From assembly GCA_014529385.2 (NCBI GenBank), contig CM043950.1, positions 151,654,945-151,718,944 of the forward strand: a DNA stretch of 64,000 nucleotides, in the 5' to 3' direction. The stretch's first letter is position 1. Each line of letters opens with the position of its first letter. The notes below the pieces were generated by a model. The model was given only the letters and a program-made list of their open reading frames with translations. It had not been told where the DNA came from and ran no database searches. The translations under genes and the position numbers were made by a program. This document shows, in pieces, positions 1-10,774 of this stretch. The stretch comes from Adiantum capillus-veneris. Taxonomy: Eukaryota; Streptophyta; Polypodiopsida; Polypodiales; Pteridaceae.

Positions 1-4
1 TCTT

Positions 5-1233
5 TTGAAAAAGGGTTTCATTAAACCTAGTGTATCTCCTTGGGGTAGTCCTATGTTATTCCAAAAGAAAAAGGATGGTACATATAGGTTATGCATTGAC
101 TATAGGAGATTAAACAAAGAGACAATTAAGAATAAATATCCTCTTCCTCACATAGATGAACTGCTTAGTCATTTGAGTGGTGTCACAATATTTTCAAAGG
201 TTGACCTTCCTTCTGGCTACCATCAAATCCGCATTAAGACCGAGGACATTCCAAAGACTGCTTTTTGTACACGTTATGGGCATTATGAATTTATAGTTCT
301 TGCTTTTGGTTTGACTAATGCACCAGCAACTTTCATGTGCTTAATGAATAATATTTTCACCCGTATCTTGATGACTTCATTCTGGTATTCTTGGATGATA
401 TTTTTGTGTATTCTAAGAATGAAGAAGATCATGCATTGCACTTAAAGAAAACATTTGAGGTTTTGCGTGAACATAAATTGTATGCCAAAGCAAGTAAGTG
501 TTCTTTTGCAAAGGATCAGATTGTGTATTTGGGAAGAGTGATTTCTAAAGAGGGGATTCACATTGATCTTGACAAAGTTAAGACTATTGTGGAGTGGCCA
601 ACACCAAAGTAATTAAGGGATGTGAGAAGCTTTATGGGTCTAGCACAATATGAGAGAGCACACATTAAAGATTTCTCTAAGATAGCAAGTCCTTTGACCG
701 AATTGACCAAGAAAGACAAGGGTTTTGTGTGGACTTGTACTTGTGAGACTGCTTTTGAGACCTTGAAGGCTAAAATAGCAGAAAATTGTGTTTTGAAAGT
801 TCCTGAGATGGGCAAACCATTTGTTGTGTCATGTGATGCTAGTGGTGAACAACTAGGTTGTGTCTTGACACAAGAAGGAAGAGTGGTTTCATATGAGTCT
901 AGGAAATTAAGACGACATGAATTGAACTATACAACACATGATCTAGAATTGCTTGCTGTTGTTCATGCATTGAAACATTGGCGTCATCTTTTGCTTGGTG
1001 TCAAATTCGAATTGCGTACTGATCATCAAAGTTTGAAGTATATTTTCACTCAGCCATTGTTAAACAACAGACAAAGGAGATGGATTGAATTGCTGGCTGA
1101 GTATGATTTTGATTTGAAGTATTTGTGTGGAAAAGAAAATAAAGTTGCAGATGCATTGAGTCGTAGGTCCATGTGTAATTTGTTGACTGTTGTGCGATCC
1201 AATTTGATTGATGAGATACATGCCGAAGTTTAA
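5..1233 (+). pseudogene. gypsy pol fragment: reverse transcriptase and RNase H (G1)
   Basis: The reading opens inside the RT fingers ([15 protein letters not shown], then [10 protein letters not shown]). It continues through [14 protein letters not shown] and the [11 protein letters not shown] motif to a disrupted catalytic motif. A frameshift near position 390-440 moves the [15 protein letters not shown] region into the next frame (391-612), so the YxDD box is split. A stop at 610-612 follows. A third stretch (622-1233) carries the RT thumb and the RNase H domain, with VSCDASGEQLGCVL, YESRKLRRHELNY and LRTDHQSLKYIF. It ends at the tether ADALSRR and a stop at 1231-1233. RT copies element RNA into DNA and RNase H removes the template, in cytoplasmic particles. 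This copy is inactive. Confidence 0.92.
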
Positions 1234-1248
1234 AATGATTCTTTTTAC

Positions 1249-2244
1249 ATGCCTATTTTGAAATTCTTGCGTGAAAATATTGGTGAGATGTATGAGAACA
1301 GATATCACTTGTATAAGGGAAATCTGTATTATTATGACCACTTGTGTATTCCTGCAAATTCTGCTTTTAAGAGTCAAATTCTGCATGAGTGTCATAATTC
1401 ACCTTTTTCTGGTCATCCTGGATTGAATAATACATATGAAAATATTAAAACTTCATTCTTTTGGCCACGTATGAAATTAGATGTTAAGAATTACGTGCGT
1501 GAATGCTTTCAATGTCAACAAGTTAAGATTGAACACAAGAGGATTCCTAGTGACCTTCAACCCTTAGACATTTCTTTACAGAAGTGGGAGTCTATATCCA
1601 TGGACTTTATCATTAGACTTCCTACTACTCGTGGAGGGTATGATTCGATCTTTGTGGTGGTAGATAGACTCACAAAACAAGCTCACTTCTTTCCTGTAAA
1701 AATAAGTGATGCTGCATTGACCATTGCACGCTTGTTTGTGAAAAAGATATTTCATTTGCATGGCATGCCCAAGAGTATAGTGTCTGAGAGAGATTCTAAG
1801 TTCACTTCTCATTTCTTGAGAGCGACTTTTGACTCTATAGGTACCCAGTTACGCATGTCTACTGCTTTCCATCCTCAAACAGATGGGGAAACGGAGAGAG
1901 TGAATCGTATTTTAGAAGATATTTTACGAATGTATGTCAATGAAAACCAATCTAATTGGAATGAATATCTGCCGTTGGTTGAATTTGCATATAACAGTTC
2001 ATATCATTCATCTATTAGGATGACTCCGTTTGAGACCATGTATGGCTACAACTGTCCCACAGCTATTAATTTCCTTAACTCGAGGAATAAAGTAGAACTG
2101 TCACGCGAGATGCTTGAGAAAATGGATAGCGAGTTGGTCAAAATCAGGGGGAATATTAGAGAAGCTCAAAATAGACATAAATTGTATTATGACAAGAAAC
2201 ATCGTGTTGTGGAGTATAAAACTGGTGATATGTTTTTTTTTTAA
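1249..2244 (+). pseudogene. gypsy integrase (G1)
   Basis: This 331-residue stretch starts with the HHCC zinc-binding domain (HECHNSPFSGHPG, then CFQCQQ). The catalytic core follows, with the first Asp in SMDFIIRLP, the second in VSERDSKF and the Glu in HPQTDGETERVNR. It continues to the C-terminal GDMFFF segment. The D,D,E triad is visible, but the usual SDRD reads SERD. Upstream stops separate it from RT, so it is not in one open polyprotein. A T-rich run at about 2230-2243 ends the frame and shifts the rest of the protein. Integrase normally joins the cDNA to host chromatin in the nucleus. Confidence 0.93.
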
Positions 2245-2650
2245 GGTTATTCCTGAGAAGTCTCATTTGATTCTTGGAAAGGATAGAAGATTGTCTCCAC
2301 GATTGTTGTTGGGCCATTTAAAATTTTGAAGCGCATTGATTCATTAGATTACAAATCGAAAGTGCCTTCTCATGTTAAAGTGCATCCTATATTTCATGTG
2401 AGTTTATTAAAAAAAGCATATTTGTAATGTGCATCATGTTTTACACGACAACTTTAAGTTGAAAGATGACGGAACATTGACTGTAGAACCAGACTTAGTG
2501 CTAGATAGGCGTGTTAAACATCTGAGAAATAGAGACATTGTGAAAGTTTGGTTAAGTAGTAGAACTATTCAGTAGAGGATGCATCATGGGTTGAACTTAG
2601 TGTTTTGCAAAGAGAATTTTCCTCTCTTACCAACTCTGAGGACATAGTTA
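2245..2650 (+). pseudogene. integrase C-terminus and chromodomain remnant (G1)
   Basis: Reading across frames, this segment encodes a GPFKILKRI-like integrase tail and VHPIFHVSLLKK. It then shows VEPDLVLDRRVKHLRNRDI and, after another frameshift, YSVEDASWVEL. The order matches a chromodomain fused to gypsy integrase, which in chromoviruses directs insertion to marked chromatin. At least two frame changes and one stop are needed, so this is a relic. The corresponding part of the second family member lies at about 30560-30900 on the minus strand and is also degraded. Confidence 0.8.
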
Positions 2651-2654
2651 ATTT

Positions 2655-2668
2655 TGATAAGGGGAGAA
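2655..2668 (+). promoter_or_regulatory. polypurine tract of G1
   Basis: The purine run GATAAGGGGAGAA sits directly before the TG that opens the 3' LTR. The same string precedes the LTR in the second copy (minus strand, 30545-30560). It primes plus-strand DNA synthesis. Confidence 0.8.
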
Positions 2669-3829
2669 TGTAATAGGACTAATTTTTGAATTCCTAAAAG
2701 TCGAAAAGAATGGAGTAGGACATATCTTTTGTTTAGCACGATTGTTGAATAGTCTATTAAATAGAGCTTATATGAATGAGTTTGAGATATTAAGAGAGAA
2801 CATATATTCTTTCTTAAGAATAATACACTAGAGACGTATTTGATAAAGATTAATGAATAACAGATAGTCTGTCTATGAACAGTAAAATTGAGATTTTTGT
2901 TAATATCAATGTTTTATATTTATGTGTTTTAGCTTAAAATGCATGGATAGGCTTAAAATAAGTTGTAAAAGTAGTGGAGATCCAAAAATAGAGGTTTTAA
3001 GAGTCGCGACCTAAAAGTTGCGTTTTTAGCCAAACAGAGATGTTTTTCACAATTCTCCCCGTTGCCCTGTAGACCAGAACTATTCCCGTCGTTTTGAGTA
3101 CCTGGATTGCTCTATTCTGAGTTCGTTTGTAGAAGTTATGATGAAAACAAACAGAAGGCAGTAGCAGTGTAGTATACACAGGGACAGACATACATACAAC
3201 ATCATACAACTCTCCCTGCTATCAACCAAGAAGTGGATTGTTTCTTCATGGTAGAGTATTGCAATTGAGATTATGAAGGTATATAATTATGTCTTTTTAC
3301 TTTGATTATCATGTTGAATTGGTTGCACGAGTATGTTCTTTTGACTATTTTGTAGGCGATGTAGAAATCAGTGTGTGAAACCGGATCTGTGCAAAGTATC
3401 ATGATAAAAATCTAACCTTTACGGATCGCTTAGCGATCACGTTCTTATCTTATTCTCGCAGGTATACTTGGTGCGAAAATCGAGTTGATTGAACGCCTAA
3501 AAAGCGACTATTTTTGGAAGCCACATGCTTTTTGAGGAAAATAAGGATTAAAGAACGACGGATAGTGCATTTGGGGATCATTCAAAGATCTCCTCTTCTG
3601 TGAGTGCGAGTGCGAGTGTGAGTGTGATTGTGATTGCGAGTGCGAGTGAGACGCTGCATGCAAGCGAACTGAAGCTCGGGGGTGGTCGGGAGGTTCGCGC
3701 TCCGTACAACGGAGTGCGCCCATATTCAATTGCTCCTCTGTTGTATCAAAACTCTACAAAAATCCATCAATACAAAGATCTATTTCTCTATCTTTTGTTG
3801 CCTATCTCTATTATTCTGTTCCTGTGACA
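2669..3829 (+). repeat. 3' LTR of G1 (1161 bp)
   Basis: The LTR begins TGTAATAGGACTAA and ends CTGTTCCTGTGACA, giving the expected TG...CA ends. It matches the LTRs at 29564-30544 and 34473-35422 (inverted) over most of its length, including the purine/pyrimidine hexamer tract (GTGCGA-like) at 3600-3650. It is longer than those LTRs mainly because of the 183-bp segment at 3279-3461, which both of them lack. Confidence 0.93.
3279..3461 (+). other. intron-like segment present in one LTR only
   Basis: The segment begins GTATATAATTATG and ends TTCTTATCTTATTCTCGCAG. It contains a CTAAC branch-point-like string about 50 nt before the 3' end and is U-rich. In both LTRs of the second family member the flanks GAAG and GTATACTTGG are joined exactly (junctions 29923/29924 and 34801/34802). 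Either it is a spliceable intron lost by retrotransposition of a spliced RNA, or a small insertion that duplicated GTATA. Confidence 0.6.
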
Positions 3830-4135
3830 CACATAGACTAGAAATGGCTGAAGTAGACTAAATATATGGATCACCATTGTAATTTATATACAATGTCAAT
3901 GTGTACATAATCAATCTATCTAAAATACAACAAAATGCGACTATTGAAGATACATCACTATCGAACTTGGCAACTAGTCATCTCTCAGTACTCGGAGGTG
4001 TTCGTTGTGACGATGCGGTGCATGTCCGATCCTTGTCTATCCCCTTCCTCCTCTCTGGTGACAAGCTTGAGATCTCTCTCCTTGTTAAACTCCTGTATTA
4101 AAAAACATTCCGTTTAATTGATTGACAATGAAAAA

Positions 4136-4175
<40 letters not shown>

Positions 4176-4615
4176 ACACATTTTCGTCCATATGAGCTCC
4201 CCTTACAAAAATTCCTCTCCTAAATCTCTACAAGCTTTTTTTCTAGTTTGCATCTTAAAGAAGAAGGAGAAAAGTGTAAAATGAGAACTAGAGAAGCCCT
4301 GGTTCTATGCACATTTTTTTATAAGCGCCTTCACTTATCCTCCTTATTGATAAATGATTTTTACTTATTTTGATAACTTATGTGCCTTACCGATAAGTTC
4401 TTCTTACTTGTCTTGATAACTTATCTTCCTTGTAAAATAAAATTCAACAAGTTACCAATTTCCCTTATCTTATTTTTCTACCTTATCTTATCTTTTTTTT
4501 TCCTTATCTTTGTCCTTTTTTACCTTTCCATGCTAATTTTCTTGAGAGGAAAAGCTAATTTCAAATGTATTGCATATGCCCATATTCCCATACGATATTT
4601 TTTCTGTTGGTCCAA

Positions 4616-4657
<42 letters not shown>

Positions 4658-5504
4658 CCAACTTAGCAAAGTCATTTTCACTCTACTTCAGATTTAGTAT
4701 CTTCTTGCTCTATTTCTCTTATGCCATCAAACTAGGAAACTCGCCATTACTTGTGAAATAAAGGTAACTCCATAGAGCCTTTCTAGCATTTTAAAAATAA
4801 AACACAAAGTGGGCGCATTAAAAAAGGTATATTTCCCTCTAGGAGGGAGCACTCTTACATTGGATCTTCATTGATCACTCAGCTATTCAATGAGAAATGG
4901 GTAGTTTGAGTACCGATGACGATCAATGGAGGTTTGATACCTTAAAGGAGACTACACAATGACTTAAAACATGTATGTATCATAGTCTCAAAGGAAGCAT
5001 TTTCCACAAAAAGCACAAACTCTATTGTGGTACTTGGTTTGTGTTTTGAGCAAAGGCTTCAAGAGAAGTTGATCAATCACATTGAAAAAAAATTCATTGG
5101 GTAGCACTATCTAATTCATGACCAATACTATTCAAACGTTAAAGATTGTAGCTACCTTGGGAGTAGCAAAAGCCCATATTTTTAGTAGAAAAACTCTCCT
5201 TTTGAGTGATAAATTATGTTTGAACACCCTAAGTTTTTGAGAGACCTAACATGGCTTGTGTGATGTTAACTCTAGAAATTTGTAGATGTGCACCCAAAGC
5301 TGCAAGCTAATCCAAATACATATCAAGAGTTATGTTACCATACTATGAAAATTGTATTGTGACATTTGAAGATTGGGATTATATGCATATGGATAGGTGC
5401 AAAAAAATCTATTAGAGCGAGACACGAGAGCTAATTCCTAACTCCTATATGAAACCTAATACAGGTAAAAATCATTGGTAAAATATCATCGGCAGTTTAG
5501 GTGT
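3830..5504. other. no gene recognised; two CT microsatellites
   Basis: I find no protein-like reading frame here. The visible structure is two pure CT/TC microsatellites at 4139-4173 and 4619-4653, and AT-rich DNA around them. Short ORFs at 4380-4761 are low-complexity translations of the repeats. Confidence 0.6.
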
Positions 5505-5508
5505 TTAA

Positions 5509-6011
5509 CACTAGTTTGGTACCAAAACAGGACACTTTAAGTGTCCTTTTTGAACAATCTTGAATTAAATGCTACTTGCATTAGACGGTTTATTTAAGAA
5601 ACCCTCTTGATATGCTTAAATATGTTAAATAAAGGGTCTTTTAAAAATATAACCTTGCATTTTAGAATCTATCATGATCTTGAAGTTGCATTCCATTGTT
5701 TTGTAACCCTGAGTGCTAACACTTGGCTTTTATAAACATAAAAAAGGCCATCTCTACAAAAAGATATAATAGCTTTATGATTTTTTGGCAAAACAGTTTG
5801 AAATTTTACTAAAATTTATGTCTTAGAACTTACCAAAATTCTCTCCATACAGATTGCATTTTGAAATGGAGAAAAATCCAGTGTTTTCTTTCCCTCATAA
5901 CCAATCTATGGTATAAGCAAGGTGTAAAAAACTTCTTTCTAGCTTGACAAATAGATTATTAAAACTTGGTAGAAAAACAGGACACTTAAGTGTCCAATTA
6001 CAGAACTAGTA
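5509..6011. mobile_element. 503-bp MITE-like element with TTAA target duplication
   Basis: TTAA (5505-5508) precedes CACTAGTTTGG, and CAGAACTAGTA is followed by TTAA (6012-6015). The outer ends are inverted (ACTAGTT-TG against ACTAGTTCTG). Each end also carries the palindrome GGACACTTAAGTGTCC, with one extra T on the left, after an ACAGG string. No coding potential is seen. A TTAA duplication is typical of piggyBac-like and some Sola-like DNA transposons, but family assignment is uncertain. Confidence 0.55.
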
Positions 6012-6076
6012 TTAAGAAGCAAGCAAGAGTAAGGATGGAGCAAATCATGGCACAATAATGTTCTCCTTCAAAAAGA

Positions 6077-6200
6077 CACTACAAGAGGTTCTTTAGCGTA
6101 GCGACGCTCAAATGTGGGAAAGTCTCAACGTCGCTATGAGCATTGCTATATAACAAAGATTATAGAGATACTTATAGTGACGCCTATAGTGACGCTGACC
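6077..6200 (+). mobile_element. left end of a CACTA-like DNA transposon
   Basis: The sequence opens CACTACAAGAGGTT, matching plant CACTA termini and the inverted copy ending at 26761. Subterminal motifs of the GTCGCTAT/ATAGTGACGC type follow, as at 26518-26690. The 3-bp flanks (AGA on the left, TCC on the right) do not form a TSD. Linkage of the two ends into one element is therefore inferred from the matching termini, the subterminal motifs and the transposase-like pseudogene between them. Confidence 0.6.
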
Positions 6201-6297
6201 CTGTAAAAGTAATTTGAGAGTGCCCAAAACTCCAATTTATAGATCTGAGTTTCAACGCATTTTGCAAAATAGGTATACCTGTCTGCCCCCCACCCCC

Positions 6298-6298
6298 C

Positions 6299-6352
<54 letters not shown>

Positions 6353-6382
6353 GAGGAGACAAGGGAGAGCCACATTTTCTCC

Positions 6383-6454
<72 letters not shown>

Positions 6455-6478
6455 ATATACACCTACATGCATAAACAA

Positions 6479-6514
<36 letters not shown>

Positions 6515-6543
6515 GAGAGAAAAAGAGAGAGAGAGAGAGAGAG
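6298..6543. repeat. compound CT/CA/GT/GA microsatellite
   Basis: Successive dinucleotide tracts run (CT)n 6298-6320, (CA)n 6321-6349, (GT)n 6386-6431, (GA)n 6431-6454, (CA)n 6483-6511 and (GA)n 6511-6543. CA and GT blocks, and CT and GA blocks, are mutually complementary and can fold back. Long ORFs here are artefacts of the repeats. Confidence 0.95.
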
Positions 6544-6564
6544 TTAGAAAAAGTAAAGAGAGAG

Positions 6565-6745
6565 AGAAATGAAATGAAATGTTATATTAAACATCTTCAA
6601 AATGCCAAAATGATTTATGAGACTAATCCAATAAACTCCTTGTGGTCTAATCTAATGTCTGCGTTGTCCGAGAAAGTAGCGCCTCGATCAGTGAAGAGCT
6701 TTGTCAATGTCCGTCTTTGTAAATAGACGTATTAGGCATCTCCCA
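6565..6745 (+). repeat. dispersed repeat also found at about 48.65 and 48.95 kb
   Basis: A GAAATGAAATGAAATGTTATATTAAAC string, followed by AATCCAAT and a GTCCGTCTTTGTAAATAGACG-like segment, recurs in the same order at about 48650-48860 and 48955-49140. Those copies lie inside an unrelated LTR element. The copies are diverged. No function is evident. Confidence 0.45.
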
Positions 6746-6849
6746 TATCACGCTAGAGTAGTCCTAATCCTCTAATTGATCCTCGATCAATGTTGTGGAC
6801 ATCTAGCTCTTCCGATCGCAATGGCTCTATCAACTAATATATCTTTAGT

Positions 6850-6851
<2 letters not shown>

Positions 6852-6891
<40 letters not shown>

Positions 6892-7031
6892 CACACACGT
6901 AGACACAAACACACATACAATGAGAGAGAGAAGAACAAAGAAAGAGACGGAATGAGAGATAGAGAAACATATATTATAGATAAAGAGAGAGGGAAACTAG
7001 AGAGATAGAGAGAGAGAGAGAGAGGGAGAGA
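6852..7031. repeat. GA-rich microsatellite region
   Basis: A pure (AG)n tract at 6852-6889 is followed by ACACACAC and further interrupted GAGA runs to about 7031. No coding signal is seen. Confidence 0.9.
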
Positions 7032-7035
7032 GTCA

Positions 7036-7102
7036 TAGGTTTATGATTTAGTTTTTATATTTAAGTTAGAGTTTAGTTTAGAGTTTAGATTTGGATTGAA
7101 TG
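7036..7102 (+). repeat. degenerate telomere-like TTTAG tract, left part
   Basis: Repeated TTTAGTTT, GTTTAG and GAGTTTAG words resemble decayed plant telomere repeats (TTTAGGG). The tract is interrupted by the copia element and resumes at 10918-11115, where TTTAGGTTTAGG and TTAGGGTTTAG are closer to the canonical unit. Confidence 0.5.
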
Positions 7103-7245
7103 TGTTGGAGCTATATATGGCTCACTCTACTGAACTTGGTCTCACCTATATATTTGTATCTTGTCCTCAATATGAATCAGTCTTTGGGAGCGTATATGGT
7201 GTGTCTTTTGTCTCGTCTCTCTCCTTTTCTCTCTACATCTCAACA
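7103..7245 (+). repeat. copia 5' LTR
   Basis: TGTTGGAGCTATATATGG to CTACATCTCAACA. It is directly followed by the primer site. The TATATAT string near the start could serve as a TATA element. Confidence 0.95.
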
Positions 7246-7257
7246 TGGTATCAGAGC
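7246..7257 (+). promoter_or_regulatory. copia primer-binding site, initiator tRNA-Met type
   Basis: TGGTATCAGAGC follows the 5' LTR with no gap. It is the standard complement of the 3' end of plant initiator methionine tRNA. Confidence 0.93.
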
Positions 7258-7815
7258 GGTAACGATCACGCGCCGATTCAATTCATGGTGACAACAGTAT
7301 GTGTATGCGATTCGTATGTAAGATTCAAAATTGTTACAAATTTTATTTTTGAGCGTTGATTCTTGTTAACTGTGGTTGTTTTTTGTTAAGAAGAATATGA
7401 TTAGTGTTTTAGGTGGCGTTTATTTCTAATCAATCTAATCGTTGATTACGTTTTCTTGTTAATGACACCCTGAACTTCATCTCAATTTTTCTTGCTGTTC
7501 TGCTGTTTTGCTATTTTAGCACTTTTCATCCAAAACTTGTTCGTCTCCTCGCTCTTCGATTTGAGTTCTAGGTTTGCGTCAATCGGAGTCCGCAGCAAAA
7601 AGTTATGCTGTTTTTACTACAATTGAGCTTGACGCAGCTTTCTTCGTCCTACTTCTTCGTGAAGTGTCCGCGATCGTTTTTCTTATTTTGGCATTAACTT
7701 TTTCGAGAAGATTTAGCTTTTTGCTATTTGTATTGTGGCCGTCAATCTTGCGTCTCATGCCACTCTATTTTGAGGATTCGTTTATTATTAACGTCTCCTT
7801 TACGCTACTTTTTTT

Positions 7816-9051
7816 TTGGGTGACGTCTCTCACATCTTTGGACGTTCCTTGAGCATCCTTCTTACGTTTATCGTTGACAGAACACAGTACTCATATCTCT
7901 CTCATTCTCAATTGCGGCCTTCACCATATATGGTGTGCAGATTCTGCGATCTTATCTTATACGTCTTCTCGCAACAAGATATGGCTATGAATATTCTCGT
8001 CAATGGCTTTCCTTCTGGCCAGCGTTCTGTTCCTTCTGTTCATACTGATATATGTGGACCTCTACCTTCTTCGAGATCACAATATCGCTACTTCATTACT
8101 TTCATTGATGATTTCTCAAGGTATCCGACTGTATTTCTACTTAGACAAAAATCTGAAGCCTTATCTGTTTTCAAACAATTCCACAAGGCTGCGGAACTTC
8201 ACACTAGTCGTCGCCTTAAAAAGCTTCGTAGTGACAATGGAGGCAAATATGTTTCTCGAGAGTTTGTGAGTGACTGTGTTGACAGTGGAATTCATCATGA
8301 ACACACTATTCCATATTCGCCTCAACAGAATGGTATTGCTGAACGAAAGAATCGCACTATTCTCAATGCTGTAAGATGTATGCTGATTCATTCTGTCTTA
8401 TCTCGTGTTTTCTGAGCTGAAGCTACTTTGACATCAACATTTATTCAGAATCATCTTCCTACTACTGCACCCTCTGGTAAGATACCCATCACAGCATGGA
8501 CAGGTGACATTCCTTCTGTATCTCATTTTCGAACCTTTGGATGTATTGCTTATATTCATGTTCCCAAAGAAACACGAACAAAGCTTGATGCTCTTGGTCT
8601 TAAAGTTATTTTTATTGGATATTCTGACACTTCCAAAGGCTACAAATTCTATGACCCTTCCTCCAAGAAAGTAATTGGGAATCGTGATGCTACTTTTAAC
8701 GAACAGCTTATGGGGGGCTCATGGTCCATGGATGATTCGGATGATACTAAATCATTGCTTCAGGCTTTTCCATTTCTTTCAGAAGATGAAACTGTTCCTA
8801 TAGAGCAACTTCCCTCTTCACAACCATCCATTCCAAATGTTGCCAATGATGATATTGATATTTTTGTTGATCTGCCTATTGATTTTGAACATGGCTCATG
8901 TCATGTTTATGATGACGATATTGCTGATAATGCTTTTTCTACTTTTGAAGATCCCGTTACTTATGATGAAGCTATATCTTCACCACAAAAGGATCAATGG
9001 CAAGAGGCTATGGAAGCAGAGTACGATTCTCTTATCTCTAAAGGTACATAG
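7816..9051 (+). pseudogene. copia integrase and linker
   Basis: The 199-residue ORF from 7816 carries the integrase core: Asp78 in HTDICGPLPSS, Asp140 in LRSDNGGKY and Glu176 in QQNGIAERKNR, with the D(35)E spacing of retroviral-type integrases. A CxxC (CRFC) lies upstream, but the complete HHCC zinc domain is not seen. A TGA at 8413-8415 interrupts the frame. It continues from 8428 with the FGCIAYIHVPKETRTKLD region typical of the copia integrase C-terminus, then an acidic linker to EAMEAEYDSLISKGT and a TAG at 9049-9051. The start of the ORF is not meaningful because gag is missing. Confidence 0.92.
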
Positions 9052-9969
9052 ATACTAACTGAATTACCTCCTGGTCGTACAACTATTAAATGTAAGTGGG
9101 TGTATAAGACAAAAGTAAAAGCACATGGATCTTTTGACAAGTTCAAGGCGCGTTTAGTTGCAAAAGATTACTCCCAAGTAGCTGGTGTTGATTATCAAGA
9201 GACGTTTTCACCAGTTGTTCGCATTACAAGTGTTCGAGTTTTATTGGCATTTGCTATTCAATTTGATTTAGAAGCTCATCAAATGGATGTGCGAACTGAT
9301 TTTCTTAATGGTGACTTGGAAGAGGAAATTTATATGGAACAACCAGAAGGGTTTGTTATTCCAAGTAAAGAAGACCTTGTTGCTCAACTCCATAAGGCAC
9401 TATATGGTCTCAAACAAGCTTCGCGAGCCTGGTATACAAAATTTGATCTTTTTCTCACCTCTAAAGGATTCATCTCTTGCTCGTCAGACCCCAACTTATA
9501 CATAAAACTCCAAGGTAGCAGTTTTGTGATTCTTGCTCTTTATATGGATGATACCATCTTTGTTTCCAATGATTTGGGATTTCTTCAGCAAGTGAAAAAG
9601 TTATTGTCTTCTGCATTCGATATGGTGGATCTTGGAGAGATTCACTCTTGTCTTGGCATTCAAATCCAACGGAACTGTACAAAAGGTATTTTATTCCTTC
9701 GACAGTCAAAGTTTATTGCAGATACTATTCAAAAATTTGGTATGGAATCTACACATTCAGCCAATACACCTTGTCTTGCGAGCTCTACGAAGAATACTTC
9801 TGACAATGGCGGTCAACTTGTCACAAATCAACCTTATGCTAACTTGATTGGATGTCTTCACTTTGTTGACATGAACACTCGTCCTGATATTCTGTTTTCT
9901 GCTAATATCTTGGACAACATCTTGCATGTCCTTCTCTTAAGCATTGGTCTGCTGCAAAGCATGTATTGA
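9052..9969 (+). pseudogene. copia reverse transcriptase
   Basis: The reading continues through KCKWVYKTKV, FKARLVAKDYSQVAGVDY and ETFSPVVRITSVRVLLAFA. It then shows HQMDVRTDFLNGDLEEEIY, QPEGF, LYGLKQASRAWY and the catalytic LYMDDTIF (Tyr codon at 9541). These are the ordered motifs of copia RT. The motif A segment reads DVRTDFLNG, where the family usually has DVKTAFLNG. The frame closes at 9967-9969 after a frameshift near 9930. RNase H follows in another frame. Confidence 0.94.
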
Positions 9970-10464
9970 AATACTTGAAAGGCACTACAGATTTTGGTTT
10001 AGTCTATCGACGACAACTCACATCGGATTCTATGCAATCTCTTTATCTTTTGGGTTACATAGATGCAGACTGGGCAAGCTCACATTTATGTATGCGATCT
10101 ACTAGTGGAAATTGCTTCTTTATAAATGGTTGTCTTGTTTCTTGGACCAGTAAGAAACAACGTTGTGTTGCAGTTTCTACGATTGAGTCAGAATATGTTG
10201 CGGCATCACTTGCAGCTCGTGAGTTGGTTTGGCTTCGACAAATGCTAGTTGATATTGGTCACTCTCCTCTTTCTAGCACACCCTTGCGGTGTGACAACCA
10301 AAGTGCTATTAGTCTTGCAAAAGACTATGTTCAACATAATAAGTCAAAGCATTACTGTCCATTATCATTATGTCAGGTATGAAGTACGCAAAGGAACCAT
10401 TATGGTTGAACACTGTCCAAGTGACCAGATGATTGCAGACATTTTGACCAAAGGCCTCAATTAG
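9966..10464 (+). pseudogene. copia RNase H
   Basis: YLKGTTDFGLVY, then GYIDADWASSHLCMRSTSG, TIESEYVAASLAARELVWLRQ and LRCDNQSAISLAK show the RNase H acidic residues Asp, Glu and Asp in order. A frameshift near 10350-10370 moves the end (EVRKGTIMVEHCPSDQMIADILTKGLN) into the frame ending at 10464. This is the usual C-terminus of a copia polyprotein. Confidence 0.92.
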
Positions 10465-10761
10465 TCACGTTTCATCCTCTTGCGCTTGGAGCTTGGAGTT
10501 GCTTCGGCCTCACTCTTTCTAGATTAGCTTCTTTGCTATTGTAATAGCTTTGTACATATGACAATGTAATCTTTTAGGTACCATGCACTATGCATACTCC
10601 ACATTTGCACCTTGTGATATCTAAGTCACTTGAATATTTGTACATAGATGCACAATTCACTTTCACATCATCACCGCTGGTTCATATTTCACATTGTATA
10701 GGGGCTTGGGTTTTTCCCTTGAACTCCCCAAGGGTTTTTTCATGCAAAGCTAGAGACCTTT

Positions 10762-10774
10762 GTTTGAGGGGGGG
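10762..10774 (+). promoter_or_regulatory. copia polypurine tract
   Basis: GTTTGAGGGGGGG lies directly before the TG of the 3' LTR. Confidence 0.85.

Larger units (their letters stand above)
1..3829 (+). mobile_element. Ty3/gypsy chromovirus G1, 5'-truncated by the window edge
   Basis: This is the 3' part of an LTR retrotransposon on the plus strand, with domain order RT, RNase H, integrase, chromodomain, PPT and 3' LTR. The same family occurs as a complete minus-strand copy at 29564-35422, with near-identical proteins and the same sequence around the polypurine tract. The start of RT, the protease, gag and the 5' LTR lie outside the window, so no TSD can be checked. The pol gene is broken by frameshifts and stops, so the copy cannot code for a working polyprotein. 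The lineage call rests on the C-terminal chromodomain-like segment and the HHCC integrase; the exact chromovirus clade is not resolved. Confidence 0.93.

Noticed and set aside
6146-6572. Several ORFs of 70-120 codons on both strands
   Set aside because: They translate a compound dinucleotide repeat into Cys-Val, Thr-His, Arg-Glu and Ser-Leu runs, so they are not genes.
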